Positions 18,453 to 28,826 of a stretch of DNA of 64,000 nt are shown here, piece by piece; position 1 is the first letter of the stretch, and every line of letters starts with the position of its first letter. Below the pieces are notes generated by a model. The model did not search any database, had not been told where the DNA came from, and worked only from the letters and a program-made list of their open reading frames with translations. Source of the stretch: Bacteroidia bacterium. GTDB lineage: Bacteria; Bacteroidota; Bacteroidia; B-17B0; Aurantibacillaceae. The DNA is taken from positions 1 through 64,000 of the forward strand of contig JAGNIU010000018.1 in NCBI GenBank assembly GCA_018000995.1, given 5' to 3'. Made by a program: the position numbers and the translations under genes.

Positions 18453-19532
18453 ATGCGTAAAGTAATAGTGTTCGGTTTTTTGGCTTTCTCAACTGTTGTT
18501 TCCGGCCAAATAGCAAAATATAGCAACGAGTTTTTAAACGTTGGGGTTAGCGCCCGCGCAATGGCTATGGGTAATGCCAATGTTTCATCGGTTAATGATG
18601 TTACGGCAGGTTACTGGAATCCATCAGGATTATTGTATCAACAAAGTAATTTACAATTAGGTTTAATGCACGCCGAATATTTTGCAGGTATCGCAAAGTA
18701 CGATTACATCGGCGCTTCAAAACGTATCGATAGTAATAGCGTAGCCGGAATTTCGTTTATTCGTTTTGGTGTAGATAATATTCCGAACACATTAGAATTA
18801 GTGGATGCAAATGGTAATGTTGATTACTCTCGTATTAAATCATTTAATGCGGTAGATGCTGCAGTTTTAATTTCTTACGCCCGCAACATGCAAAAAGTAA
18901 AAGGACTAAAACTAGGGGGTAATTTTAAAGTTATCCGTCGTAAGTTAGGTGAGTTTGCCGGTGCGTGGGGTTTTGGTCTAGATTTAGGCGCTATGTACGA
19001 TTATAAAAAATGGCATTTCGGTGTAATGGGCAGAGATATTACCGGAACGTTTAATGCATGGACTTATAATTTAACCGAAGACGAAAAAAATACTTTGGCT
19101 GTAACTGGAAATGAAATTCCAACCAACTCAGTTGAAGTTACTGTTCCGAAATTAATTTTAGGAGCTTCCCGTCAGTTTTTAGTTTGGAATAATCGCATCT
19201 CCATTTTAGCTGAAGCAAATTTTATAAACACTTTTGATGGTAAACGTAACACAGTTATAAAAACAAAAACCTGGAGTATGGAACCAAACATGGGAACAGA
19301 AATTGGTTATAAGAACATTGTATTTTTAAGAGCAGGTATTGGTAATATTCAAAAAGCATTAAATGCTAAAGGCGATGCTTTTGTTACAACCTTTCAACCA
19401 AATATTGGAGCAGGGGTTAAATACAAAATTTTTGCTCTTGATTATGCCTTTACAGATATTGGTGATAGATCCATCGCTTTGTATTCTCACATTATCTCAC
19501 TCAAAATCGATATCAATAAAAAGCCCAAGTGA
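18453..19532 (+). CDS. porV2: PorV2-type outer-membrane protein of the type IX system
   Basis: 359 residues. The signal peptide MRKVIVFGFLAFSTVVSG precedes QIAKYSNEFLNVGVSARAMA and VSSVNDVTAGYWNPSGL, which are typical of the PorV/LptO branch called PorV2. The rest is beta-strand rich (FadL-like barrel). PorV shuttles T9SS cargo from the SprA translocon to the PorU sortase. The pairing with the next gene, a PorU2-type sortase, supports this assignment. The stop TGA overlaps the GTG start of that gene, so expression is coupled. Confidence 0.85.
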   Translation: MRKVIVFGFLAFSTVVSGQIAKYSNEFLNVGVSARAMAMGNANVSSVNDVTAGYWNPSGLLYQQSNLQLGLMHAEYFAGIAKYDYIGASKRIDSNSVAGISFIRFGVDNIPNTLELVDANGNVDYSRIKSFNAVDAAVLISYARNMQKVKGLKLGGNFKVIRRKLGEFAGAWGFGLDLGAMYDYKKWHFGVMGRDITGTFNAWTYNLTEDEKNTLAVTGNEIPTNSVEVTVPKLILGASRQFLVWNNRISILAEANFINTFDGKRNTVIKTKTWSMEPNMGTEIGYKNIVFLRAGIGNIQKALNAKGDAFVTTFQPNIGAGVKYKIFALDYAFTDIGDRSIALYSHIISLKIDINKKPK

Positions 19533-22500
19533 AGCGCATAATCCATACTATGCTGTTTTTAGCTTTGGCAGTTTCGCTAAAAGCTCAGGTGTATAGTAAC
19601 GAGTGGATAAATTTTTCGAACAAATATTACAAGTTTCCCATTGGTAAAACAGGCTTTTACCGAATCGATTCATTAGCCCTCGCTAACAGCGGCATCAACG
19701 TAAGCTCTCTAAATCCTAAAAATTTCCAGTTATTTATTAAAGGAAAAGAAGTGCCATTGTTTATTTATGGAGAAAGCGACAACATGTTAAACGATACGGA
19801 TTACGTTGAGTTTTACGCCGAAAGAAACGACGGACAATTTGATTCCAGTCTTTATTACAACATCACTTATCTTCCTAACCGCTACATTTCTTTATTCAAT
19901 GATACCATTTACGGATTCTTAACCTGGAATAATTTAACTACCAATAAACGTATTATTCAAGAAACAGATACAGCAACATCTTCTTATACACCCGCACCGT
20001 ATTTTTATACAGAGCGGATTTGTACTGGTAGAAACGAGTATAATTTTGTTGAAGAATTTTATTCAAACACAAGCGACCCGCGTTATACACAAGCCGAAGG
20101 ATATGGAATATTTTTGAATGAAGGCCAAGTTTACAACACAAATATCAGCCCTGCAAATATTTATACCCAAACAGCTTTACCTATACAAATTGATATAAAA
20201 TTTTCGGGCTCGAATAATGATGTTAATATAAGCGGAAATTACGAGCATGAAATTAAAGGTGTGATTTATGATGCTTCTAACATACCTGTACAGTTGTTTG
20301 ATACTTTATTTAGAGGATATAAGCACTTTAAGTACAGTTTTACTGTACAATCTAATACCCTTGGTCCAGCATCAAACATAGAAGTATCTTCTATTATAAA
20401 TCCTCTATTTACTGGGGTTGATAACAGAACATGTTTACATTCAATTTATGTAAAATACCCTCAGTTGCCTGATGTAGGCGGAACTGGAATTTATAATTTG
20501 TTTGTTGATGATAACACAGTATTATCTAAATCCTATTTGCGGATAACTAGTGTTAACACAGGGACAAATAACACAATTTTATTTTACGACCTAAGCAATA
20601 ATAAAAAAATAGAAGTAAAGGTTGTAAGCGGAACGGCACATCTCTTGGTCCCTAATTCAGGTTCTCAAAAAGCTTGCTTTATGTCGGCTGAATCGATTGT
20701 TATTAATGTTCCTAAATTGAATCCTGTTAATCAAACCGGATTTTTTGTGAATCATAAAACAATGGATGATTCGGCATTTGTGATTGTTACACCACAAAAA
20801 TTTAGTACGCAAGCAGCCGATTATGCGGCTTATCGTCAAACAGCTTTAGGCGGTTCACATGATGTGATTGTGGCAGTGATGGAAGAATTAACCGACCAAT
20901 TTGCGTATGGTATTCAAAAGCACCCAACAGCTTTACGAAACTTCTTCAGGTTTTTAATTGACAGCTTACCTACACCTCCCAAAAATATATTTTTAACCGG
21001 AAAAAGTGTTCAGCATCGCGATATGTACGCCAGCTCTCCGGGTTGGGCAAAATCTTTAATTCCTTCAATGGGAATTCCTTCTTCTGATAATCTGCTAACA
21101 GCTGCTTTAAAAACATCTGATTATTTTGTCCCAGAAATTCCAATCGGACGATTAGCAGTGCAATCCGTTTCCGATTACACACTTTACCTTGCTAAAGTAC
21201 AACAACACGAAGCGCCATTAACCGGTCCGTCTGAAACGCATGATTGGAAAAAGCATGTATTGCATTTTGCAGGAGGAACGGATTTAGGTCAGCAGTTATT
21301 ATTCCAGTCTTTTTTAAACACCTACAAGGGCATTATTCAAGATACAGCTTATGGTGGAAAAGTATATGACTTTAAAAAAACAACAACGGCTCCAATACAA
21401 ATTACAATTAGCGATTCGGTAAAAGGTCATTTTAGTTATGGCACCAGCTTAGTCACTTTTTTTGGACATGGTTCTTATACCGGATTTGATCAGGCTATTG
21501 ATGACCCTAATGCTTACAACAATGCCGGAAAGTATCCGTTGTTTATTGCTAACTCTTGTTACTCGGGTAATATTCATACGCATGATATTTTTAGTAATTC
21601 CGAGAAATTTGTTTTAGCTAATCAAAAGGGAAGCATTGCTTTTTTAGCAGCTAGTTCTTTAGGTTTTGTTAGTCCACTACATAATTATACTGAAAGTATT
21701 TATCGCGGCTTATCGCATTTAAAATACAATAAAGGTATTGGTGAAATCATACAGAATGCTTGTATATTAAATAATTTTGGCGACCAACAGCAGTTTACAA
21801 ATGTAGATATGACTTTACACGGCGATCCTGCATTAAGAATTGCTGCCGGCGTTTTGCCCGATTATTTTATTAATAACAGTCGTGTTTTTTTTGATACTAA
21901 ATCCTATGTTGATTCAATCGGAATTTCAATTGATATCAGTAATATGGGACGAGCAAGAAAGGATACTTTCATTGTTAGAATAGAGCGCTATTTCCCAACA
22001 GGCGATTCAGTTACTATATTCAAAAATATTCCGGCGCCATATTTTAGAGATACTTTACAGTTTTATACACCAATTGATTTTACCCGTGGTTTTGGTTTGA
22101 ATAAATTTAAAGTGATTGTAGATGCATACAGTGGAATAACTGAATCCAACGAAAATAACAATAGCACAAGTGGTACTGTTGATGTATTTATTCAAGGTGG
22201 AGATTTGGTACCGATTTATCCTTATAAATACGCAGTCATACCAAGTACACCTACCATAACTTTAAAAGCCAGCACCTCCAATCCTTTTGCCACAACTCGT
22301 AATTACAGATTACAATTAGATACTACCGATTTATTTACATCGCCATTAACTACAACTTTAATTTCGAGTTCGGGTGGTGTAATTGAATGGACAGTAAATT
22401 TACCTTTTGCAGATAGCACCGTGTATTACTGGCGGGTGAGTAAAGATTCTCTTAACGCACAAGAAACTTTTGTTTGGAGAGAAAGTTCATTTCAAACTAT

Positions 22501-24556
22501 TACCAATAAACATGGCTGGGGACAATCTCACTTCTTCCAATTTAAAAACGATGCTTATCAGTTTGTAAAATACAAACGACCGATAAGACAATTCACTTTT
22601 GAAAACGATAAGTCATCTTTGTTTTGCACTACTCGTAAGACTGTTCTGCCAACCGATTTCGCTAATATAATTTATTCAATTAACGGTTCGGTGAAACATA
22701 CCTATTGTTGTACATTGGATGGATGGACAATAGCTGTGTTCGATTCTATATCCGGGCAACCATGGCAGTCGAATAAGAATGTATTTTCAGCTCCTGTTTT
22801 TGCGCCGGAAGGAAATTGTCTTTGTGCGTATATACCGCAGGCATTATATGCTTATGATTTCGGTGGCGGTCTAAGCGCTTGTCCAATGACCCCAAATTGG
22901 CAGACTACTTTAGGGAATTTTATTAATTCTATACCCCCCAACAATATGATATTAGCATACTCTATTCAAACTCATATGTCATCCACCTTTACTAATACTT
23001 TGTATACGGCTTTCGAAAGTTTTGGAAGTGCAAATATCAGAACGGTAAAAGATACAACGCCGATGATTATTTTCGGCCGCAAAGGTGGAGCAATTGGAAC
23101 TGCTAATGAAGTTATTTCTCCTAACAGCATTGGTCCAGTAAGTTTAAACGATACTATAAAAACAAGATGGAATAATGGATTCGTAGCTTCTGAATTAATT
23201 GGTCCGGGTTATAAATGGAATAGTTTTCATTGGAAAGTTAAAAGTTTAGATGCAGCTGCAGGCGATACAACTATTGTGAAAATTGTGGGCTACAAATCAA
23301 ATGGAACTATTGATACTTTAGTAACCTTCACAGAAGATAGTTTAAATGTGTTGGATTTGTATAATTATGCCGACGCCAATGTGTATCCATATTTAAGATT
23401 GGTAGCTTTTAAAAAGGATAATATCCATCGCACGGCACCACAATTAAAAAATTGGTATGTATTGTACGAGGAAGCACCGGAATGCGCTATCAATCCTAAA
23501 AAAGGATTTGTGGCCATTAATGATACTTTGCAGGAAGGTGATAATGTAACATTAGTTTTACCAATAGAAAATGTGGGAATCGTTCCGTTTACGGATAGTT
23601 TGGTAGTAACGTATTGGATTGAGGATGCCAATCGCGTTAATAATTACTTACCACAAAAAATGAAAGCCAAACCTTTTGCTGCGGGTGCGATTATTTTGGA
23701 TTCTATAAAAATCAATACTTATTTGTATCCCGGTAATAATGCTTTATGGGTAGATGTGAATCCACCACAAAATAGTAAATACCAAAAAGAACAATATCAT
23801 TTTAATAATATAGCACGTTATCCTTTTTCGGTTAGTAAAGATATTACCAACCCCTTATTGGATGTAACATTTGATGGGATAAGAATTATGAATGGGGACA
23901 TAGTTTCTGCCAAACCTCACATTTTAGTAAATTTAAAAGATGAAAATAAATTCTTAGCCTTAAACGACACTAGTGCCTTTAGAGTGTTTATAAAAAAGCC
24001 AAGCGATTTAAGCGAGCAACGTATTTATTTTGCCAACGGCTTAGTATTTACGCCTGCACAATTACCAGGCAACAGTTGCAAAATAGAATACGATGCTATT
24101 TTGCCTGAGGACGGTAAACATGTTTTAATTGTACAAGCCACCGACAGAAGTAATAATATTTCGGGCGCCGTTGATTATAGAATTACGTTTGATGTTATTA
24201 ATAAATCAACCATCACACAAGTTATAAATTATCCTAACCCATTTAGTACATCCACCCGTTTTGTATTTAATTTGACAGGAAGTGAAGTGCCTGAAATGTT
24301 TAATATACAAATCATGACCATCACCGGTAAAATTGTAAAAACAATAATGCGTGATGAATTAGGTCCGCTGCATGTAGGTAGAAATATTACCGAATATGCT
24401 TGGGATGGTAAAGATGATTTTGGAGATAAATTAGCAAATGGAGTTTATTTGTATAAAGTTCAAACTAAAATAAACGGACAAAGCATAGAACATAAATCTA
24501 CCGAAGCTGATGGTTTTTTTACAAAGGAATTGGGTAAAATGGTTATAATGAGATAA
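19529..24556 (+). CDS. porU2: PorU2-type gingipain-like (C25) sortase of the type IX system
   Basis: 1675 residues, starting at GTG 19529 overlapping the porV2 stop. A signal peptide (MKRIIHTMLFLALAVSLKAQ) leads into an N-terminal region with KYYKFPIGKTGFYRID. The C25 caspase-like fold spans about residues 415-770, with catalytic His647 in TFFGHGSYTG and Cys677 in FIANSCYSGN, followed by GDPALRIAAG. The 30-residue His-Cys spacing fits gingipains. Several Ig-like domains follow, and the C-terminus has a FlgD/T9SS-like segment (INYPNPFSTSTRFVFN, LANGVYLYKV). It is longer than PorU (about 1100-1300 residues), as expected for PorU2. PorU-type proteins cut the sorting domain off cargo and attach it to A-LPS; the precise role of PorU2 is not established. 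Confidence 0.88.
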   Translation: MKRIIHTMLFLALAVSLKAQVYSNEWINFSNKYYKFPIGKTGFYRIDSLALANSGINVSSLNPKNFQLFIKGKEVPLFIYGESDNMLNDTDYVEFYAERNDGQFDSSLYYNITYLPNRYISLFNDTIYGFLTWNNLTTNKRIIQETDTATSSYTPAPYFYTERICTGRNEYNFVEEFYSNTSDPRYTQAEGYGIFLNEGQVYNTNISPANIYTQTALPIQIDIKFSGSNNDVNISGNYEHEIKGVIYDASNIPVQLFDTLFRGYKHFKYSFTVQSNTLGPASNIEVSSIINPLFTGVDNRTCLHSIYVKYPQLPDVGGTGIYNLFVDDNTVLSKSYLRITSVNTGTNNTILFYDLSNNKKIEVKVVSGTAHLLVPNSGSQKACFMSAESIVINVPKLNPVNQTGFFVNHKTMDDSAFVIVTPQKFSTQAADYAAYRQTALGGSHDVIVAVMEELTDQFAYGIQKHPTALRNFFRFLIDSLPTPPKNIFLTGKSVQHRDMYASSPGWAKSLIPSMGIPSSDNLLTAALKTSDYFVPEIPIGRLAVQSVSDYTLYLAKVQQHEAPLTGPSETHDWKKHVLHFAGGTDLGQQLLFQSFLNTYKGIIQDTAYGGKVYDFKKTTTAPIQITISDSVKGHFSYGTSLVTFFGHGSYTGFDQAIDDPNAYNNAGKYPLFIANSCYSGNIHTHDIFSNSEKFVLANQKGSIAFLAASSLGFVSPLHNYTESIYRGLSHLKYNKGIGEIIQNACILNNFGDQQQFTNVDMTLHGDPALRIAAGVLPDYFINNSRVFFDTKSYVDSIGISIDISNMGRARKDTFIVRIERYFPTGDSVTIFKNIPAPYFRDTLQFYTPIDFTRGFGLNKFKVIVDAYSGITESNENNNSTSGTVDVFIQGGDLVPIYPYKYAVIPSTPTITLKASTSNPFATTRNYRLQLDTTDLFTSPLTTTLISSSGGVIEWTVNLPFADSTVYYWRVSKDSLNAQETFVWRESSFQTITNKHGWGQSHFFQFKNDAYQFVKYKRPIRQFTFENDKSSLFCTTRKTVLPTDFANIIYSINGSVKHTYCCTLDGWTIAVFDSISGQPWQSNKNVFSAPVFAPEGNCLCAYIPQALYAYDFGGGLSACPMTPNWQTTLGNFINSIPPNNMILAYSIQTHMSSTFTNTLYTAFESFGSANIRTVKDTTPMIIFGRKGGAIGTANEVISPNSIGPVSLNDTIKTRWNNGFVASELIGPGYKWNSFHWKVKSLDAAAGDTTIVKIVGYKSNGTIDTLVTFTEDSLNVLDLYNYADANVYPYLRLVAFKKDNIHRTAPQLKNWYVLYEEAPECAINPKKGFVAINDTLQEGDNVTLVLPIENVGIVPFTDSLVVTYWIEDANRVNNYLPQKMKAKPFAAGAIILDSIKINTYLYPGNNALWVDVNPPQNSKYQKEQYHFNNIARYPFSVSKDITNPLLDVTFDGIRIMNGDIVSAKPHILVNLKDENKFLALNDTSAFRVFIKKPSDLSEQRIYFANGLVFTPAQLPGNSCKIEYDAILPEDGKHVLIVQATDRSNNISGAVDYRITFDVINKSTITQVINYPNPFSTSTRFVFNLTGSEVPEMFNIQIMTITGKIVKTIMRDELGPLHVGRNITEYAWDGKDDFGDKLANGVYLYKVQTKINGQSIEHKSTEADGFFTKELGKMVIMR

Positions 24557-24560
24557 GCTA

Positions 24561-25826
24561 ATGAGAAATTTTTTATTTATAATTTCCACTTTCCTTTTTG
24601 CATTCAACACAGCATTTAGTCAATCTATAGGTCCTTACAAAATTGGCGATATTGTAAACGAAACTATTGAAGTTTACGATACTAATAAAGTTGCTGTTCA
24701 ATTAAAAATTCCGGCCGGAGATAATTATTTAGTGGTTTACAATTACCGTTGGATTAATGCAGGGAAAGGAGTGGATATTCCGGATTCACTAAAATTATTA
24801 GAGGAGAAACTAGCCGAAATTATTATTGGCGGAATGATTGGAAAGCTGAATGTGGTTTGTATTGCTTACGATAAAAACGAAAAGTTTGACGAATGGATTA
24901 GTTTAATTAAAAAAGGAAAGCCGGTAAAAGCCAATACAAGATATAAAGTAGATTATTATAATTTATACAATAATGGAATTGGCGAAATTAAAGCTAAGCA
25001 ATTATTAAGCAAGCTAACTATTTTTGGTCCTGATGGAAAAATTTTATGTTGGTCGAGTTCTATTGGCGCATTTAAATATCACAAAACAAATGCAAGAATA
25101 AGTTTAAAGGCAAAGTTGGTAACATCAGATAGCAAGGGAAAGAAAACGCCGTTAAACAACGCCTTGGTTCATGTGGATTCAGGAAATCAGTTTGATACTA
25201 TCGCACAAACCAGAACGGATAAGTATGGTGATTTTGAATTAAATCTCCCAAACGATAAAAAGAAATATAAAATCAAGGTAAAGCCGGAAGATGAGAAAGT
25301 AAAGAACATTTCCATTTTAACTCGTCAAGGAGCAGAAGTTCAGAGAATGGAATTAAAAGCAACAGGTTTTGAATACGAATTACTTAATGCTGATATAATT
25401 TATTTGGCCGAAATTCAAACGGAGGATATTGCTTTAAAATACGATTTGTTTAATTCTGCAGCGCGGATGAAAGAATTGGATACCGACGAAATTATTTTTT
25501 ATGAAACAGCAAAAAGCGATATAAGAAAAGAATCGGAAGTAATTCTGAATAAAATCGTGAAAATATTAAACGATAATCCTAAAGTGAATGTAGAAGTTAT
25601 ATCTCACACTGATGCTAACGGAGATGAAGCTGCTAATATGGAACTTTCTACTAAAAGAGCTATAGCGGTAGCAAATTATTTTATTAAAAGCGGTATTTCT
25701 GATATACGAATTAAAACAGCCGGAAAGGGCGAAACCCAAATTCGGAATCGCTGTGGTAATGGGGTGGCTTGTCCTGATAAAGAGCACGAATACAACCGCC
25801 GTACGGAGTTCAAGTTTAGTCGCTAA
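24561..25826 (+). CDS. OmpA-family exported protein with N-terminal thioredoxin-like region
   Basis: 421 residues with a signal peptide ending FSQS (about residue 22). Residues about 25-175 resemble a redox-like alpha/beta domain but lack a CxxC pair. Residues about 180-260 look like a carboxypeptidase-regulatory beta sandwich. The C-terminal about 120 residues are an OmpA peptidoglycan-binding domain: IIFYETAKSDIRKESEVILN, VEVISHTDANGDEAANMELS and a final YNRRTEFKFSR. It lies 4 bases after porU2 and probably forms an operon with porV2-porU2. It may anchor the outer-membrane complex to the wall; this is inferred from position. Confidence 0.82.
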   Translation: MRNFLFIISTFLFAFNTAFSQSIGPYKIGDIVNETIEVYDTNKVAVQLKIPAGDNYLVVYNYRWINAGKGVDIPDSLKLLEEKLAEIIIGGMIGKLNVVCIAYDKNEKFDEWISLIKKGKPVKANTRYKVDYYNLYNNGIGEIKAKQLLSKLTIFGPDGKILCWSSSIGAFKYHKTNARISLKAKLVTSDSKGKKTPLNNALVHVDSGNQFDTIAQTRTDKYGDFELNLPNDKKKYKIKVKPEDEKVKNISILTRQGAEVQRMELKATGFEYELLNADIIYLAEIQTEDIALKYDLFNSAARMKELDTDEIIFYETAKSDIRKESEVILNKIVKILNDNPKVNVEVISHTDANGDEAANMELSTKRAIAVANYFIKSGISDIRIKTAGKGETQIRNRCGNGVACPDKEHEYNRRTEFKFSR

Positions 25827-26038
25827 GTTTTCCCGGTTTTCGCATACAAAAAAGGCCGAAATATCTCATTTCCTCTCTTTTTACCATAATAATGGCTTAA
25901 TTTGAAATTAACGAAGGATTTACATTTAGTTAACGTCTAACAGATCTATAACCTTAGTTCTATTATTAAAAGGTGAGTATTGTTTATTGAGTTGAAATCT
26001 AAACGGGTTTTAGTTATGAAAAGGCTTGTTATGAGTCT

Positions 26039-26070
26039 TTTTCAATAAATTAATAATTTACTTATCTTTA
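26039..26070 (+). promoter_or_regulatory. Possible promoter of the CotH-VTC cluster
   Basis: TTTT (26039-26042), 20 bases, then TATCTTTA (26063-26070) matches the Bacteroidota -33 TTTG / -7 TAnnTTTG pattern with one mismatch in each element and correct spacing. The ATG of the arylsulfotransferase gene is 28 bases downstream. The 272-base spacer 25827-26098 holds no other gene and is the largest gap before the 26.1-38.6 kb cluster, so a promoter is expected here. Confidence 0.35.
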
Positions 26071-26098
26071 GTTAATATTACTATTAAACTAATTTAAC

Positions 26099-27787
26099 AT
26101 GCGTAACGTAAAATTTACATTTACTCTTTTCTTAGCTTTAGTATTAACCTTTACAATTAAAGCTCAGCAATGGAATGGCTTAACTTATTATGGTAACAGT
26201 GGGTCAAACTTTGGTTACTTAATCGATACCAACGGAACTACCGTTAAAACATTCAGTTATTCGGGTTTTGGCACCAACGGATATTCAACTCACATGATGC
26301 CCGGGGGCGATGTGTGGCGCTCGGTTTCTAATAGTTCAGGTAATATTTTAAGCGGTGGGGGCATGACAGGCCGTATTCAAAAATGGAGTTACAACAACGT
26401 TTTATTGTGGGATTACACTTACTCTACTTCAACGTATTGCTTACATCACGATCATTGCCCGTTACCAAATGGGAATGTTTTAGTAATTAGTTATGATGTA
26501 AAAACAGCTACAGATGCAAATCTTGCTGGCGCTACAAGTTCTATTACTATTTGGTCGGAAAAAATTATGGAATTAAAACCGGTTGGTACTAATTCGGCTA
26601 TTGTGGTTTGGCAATGGAATGTTTGGGATCACTTAGTTCAGAACTTATATCCAACAAAAAATAATTATCAAACCTCTATCGTAAATAATCCCGGTCGTTT
26701 CAATATAAATTACCAAACCGCTAAAGATTGGTTGCACATGAATGGAATTGATTACAATCCGGTGCTCGATCAAATTGCTTTAAGTACTCATAATTTAAAT
26801 GAGTGGTATATTATTGATCATAGTACCACAACTGCAGAAGCTGCAACTTCAACCGGAGGAAATGCCGGTAAAGGTGGAGATTTATTATACCGTTGGGGAA
26901 ATCCGGCAGCATATCAGGCAACAGGAACAAAAATTTTGGATGTTACGCACGATGCACATTGGATCCCGGAAGGATGTCCAAACGAAGGGTTCTTAACGGG
27001 ATTAAATAATAAAGGTGCAACAGGACCAAAAACAACAGTGGATAATATTTCTATTCCGCGCGCTGATTATAATTATACAATTGCTTTAGGTAATGCGTAT
27101 ACACCGGCAACATTTAATAACCGCCATACATCTTCGGGTTACACCAGCAATATGGGAAGCGTTGATCAATTTCCAAATGGAAATCAAATGATTTGTTTGG
27201 CAATGGTGGGAAGTATTTATGAAATTAATGCAGCAGGAACTGTACTATGGACAAAAAGCACTGGCGGTTCAACGCCTCAGTCTCATCGTTACACAACTTG
27301 TTTTATAAATAACGCAGCACCTCCTCAACCAACTGTTTCATTAAGTGGAAGTGATTTATTGTCGACAAGCGCCGTTTCTTATCAATGGTATGTAAATGGA
27401 AATTTAATTCCCGGCGCTACTTCACAATTATATACGCCAATTCAAAATGGAATTTACGTTGTTAAAACAACCGATAGTAACGGTTGTGTGTATGTTTATT
27501 CAGCCGGATATAATTACGCTTTAATTACAGGAATAAAAGGATTAGTTGTTAATAACGATATTAGTATTTATCCGAATCCAACAAATGGCTTGGTAAGTAT
27601 TGCGACTAATTTATTAAAGCATGAAAATTATACTGTAACTGTTTTTGATAGTTTCGGTAAACTTTTAATAAATGTAGAGAATACAAATACTTTAGATTTA
27701 ACTGAATTGCAGAATGGTGTTTATTTCATTTCAGTAATAACTGAAAGCGGAACAGTATTAAATAAAAAAATCGCCTTAGCGAAATAA
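26099..27787 (+). CDS. Secreted arylsulfotransferase (ASST)-family protein with T9SS sorting domain
   Basis: 562 residues with signal peptide MRNVKFTFTLFLALVLTF. The body is a WG/WN-rich propeller with HHDHCPLPNGNVLVISYDVK (about residues 120-140) and WLHMNGIDYNPVLDQIALST (about 205-225), typical of the ASST family, which moves sulfuryl groups between phenolic compounds through a histidine. DVTHDAHWIPEG (about 281-292) is another conserved His segment. The C-terminus (ISIYPNPTNGLVSIATN, LQNGVYFISVIT) is a type A T9SS sorting domain, so the protein should be exported and probably surface-bound. It is the first gene of the long cluster. The biological sulfate donor and acceptor are unknown. Confidence 0.85.
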   Translation: MRNVKFTFTLFLALVLTFTIKAQQWNGLTYYGNSGSNFGYLIDTNGTTVKTFSYSGFGTNGYSTHMMPGGDVWRSVSNSSGNILSGGGMTGRIQKWSYNNVLLWDYTYSTSTYCLHHDHCPLPNGNVLVISYDVKTATDANLAGATSSITIWSEKIMELKPVGTNSAIVVWQWNVWDHLVQNLYPTKNNYQTSIVNNPGRFNINYQTAKDWLHMNGIDYNPVLDQIALSTHNLNEWYIIDHSTTTAEAATSTGGNAGKGGDLLYRWGNPAAYQATGTKILDVTHDAHWIPEGCPNEGFLTGLNNKGATGPKTTVDNISIPRADYNYTIALGNAYTPATFNNRHTSSGYTSNMGSVDQFPNGNQMICLAMVGSIYEINAAGTVLWTKSTGGSTPQSHRYTTCFINNAAPPQPTVSLSGSDLLSTSAVSYQWYVNGNLIPGATSQLYTPIQNGIYVVKTTDSNGCVYVYSAGYNYALITGIKGLVVNNDISIYPNPTNGLVSIATNLLKHENYTVTVFDSFGKLLINVENTNTLDLTELQNGVYFISVITESGTVLNKKIALAK

Positions 27788-27805
27788 TTTATAAAAGAAT
27801 AGAGT

Positions 27806-28816
27806 ATGAAAAAAATAATTGTAGTATTAGTTTTAGTATTAGCTTGTACAAATCTATCAGCAAAAAAAGTAAGATTTGCCGTCGATATGGGAACTCACAC
27901 GATTAGTCCGATGGGTGTACATTTAATGGGCGATTTCCAAGCATATCTTGGTTTACCATTAGGCGATTGGCAGTCGAACACCTTAAGACTATGGCAAGTG
28001 GGCACTTCAACTGTTTATGATACAGTTTTAGATTTACCTGCTTTTGCGAAATACGAATTCAAATTTATAAGTGGTGATCAAGGTTACGAGGCAGAGTTTG
28101 TTCCAAACGTATCGCGTGTAGAACCTTTTTTATTTAACGATAACCGCTGGATATATCTGGATTCTTTATCTAATGACACAACTTTTGTAGGCGCGATTCC
28201 TTTTTCAGGAACTGCACCCGCAGGTAAATCCCTAATTCGTTTTATGGTGGACATGTCAAGCGTTGGAACTATTTCACCGAATGGTGTTCATGTTGCTGGC
28301 ACATTCCAATCTTCTGTATGGAACACAAAGGATAATATTCTGTATAGTTTTGGTTCAGGTATTTATGAGATTATAGCTTATGCTGTGAATGGAAATTATA
28401 GTTTTAAATATTATAACGGAAATGTTATTGGTAATACTGAAACAGTTCCGACGCCTTGTGCAACAACGGGTAATCGTACCCATAATTTGCAAAAGGATAC
28501 TATTTTGGAAACAGTTTGTTTTAGTGCTTGTGTAAGCTGTGCATTAGCCGGTATGAAAGAATACACCACCGATATATCAGGCATCAAAATATTCCCTAAT
28601 CCAACAGCTTCTTCTTCAGTTATGGAATTTGAAAACACTGAAGTTAATTACAATGTGGCTATTATGGATTTAACCGGACGGGTTTTAAAGACTTATTATA
28701 GTTCTAATGGAGAAAGTATTACTATTAAAAAAGACAACTTAAGTTCAGGTTTGTATTTTGTGAATGTAATTGATTCAAGAAATGCAACGGCCTCGTCCAA
28801 ATTAATTATCGAATAA
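27806..28816 (+). CDS. Secreted protein with two starch-binding-like modules and T9SS sorting domain
   Basis: 336 residues with signal peptide MKKIIVVLVLVLACTNLSA. Two homologous modules start at KVRFAVDMGTHTISPMGVHL (about residue 21) and LIRFMVDMSSVGTISPNGVH (about 138). Each begins with a VDM segment and ends with aromatic-rich strands, as in CBM/AMPK-like carbohydrate-binding Ig folds often found in Bacteroidota surface proteins. The C-terminus (IKIFPNPTASSSVMEFE, LSSGLYFVNVID) is a type A T9SS sorting domain. It is tightly spaced (18 bases and 10 bases) to its neighbours, so it is probably co-transcribed with the sulfotransferase and CotH genes. Ligand unknown. Confidence 0.75.
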   Translation: MKKIIVVLVLVLACTNLSAKKVRFAVDMGTHTISPMGVHLMGDFQAYLGLPLGDWQSNTLRLWQVGTSTVYDTVLDLPAFAKYEFKFISGDQGYEAEFVPNVSRVEPFLFNDNRWIYLDSLSNDTTFVGAIPFSGTAPAGKSLIRFMVDMSSVGTISPNGVHVAGTFQSSVWNTKDNILYSFGSGIYEIIAYAVNGNYSFKYYNGNVIGNTETVPTPCATTGNRTHNLQKDTILETVCFSACVSCALAGMKEYTTDISGIKIFPNPTASSSVMEFENTEVNYNVAIMDLTGRVLKTYYSSNGESITIKKDNLSSGLYFVNVIDSRNATASSKLIIE

Positions 28817-28826
28817 GTTTTTTCTA

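Noticed and set aside
25827-26098. Small ORF of about 24 codons on the minus strand
   Set aside because: Too short, with no start signals or recognisable features.
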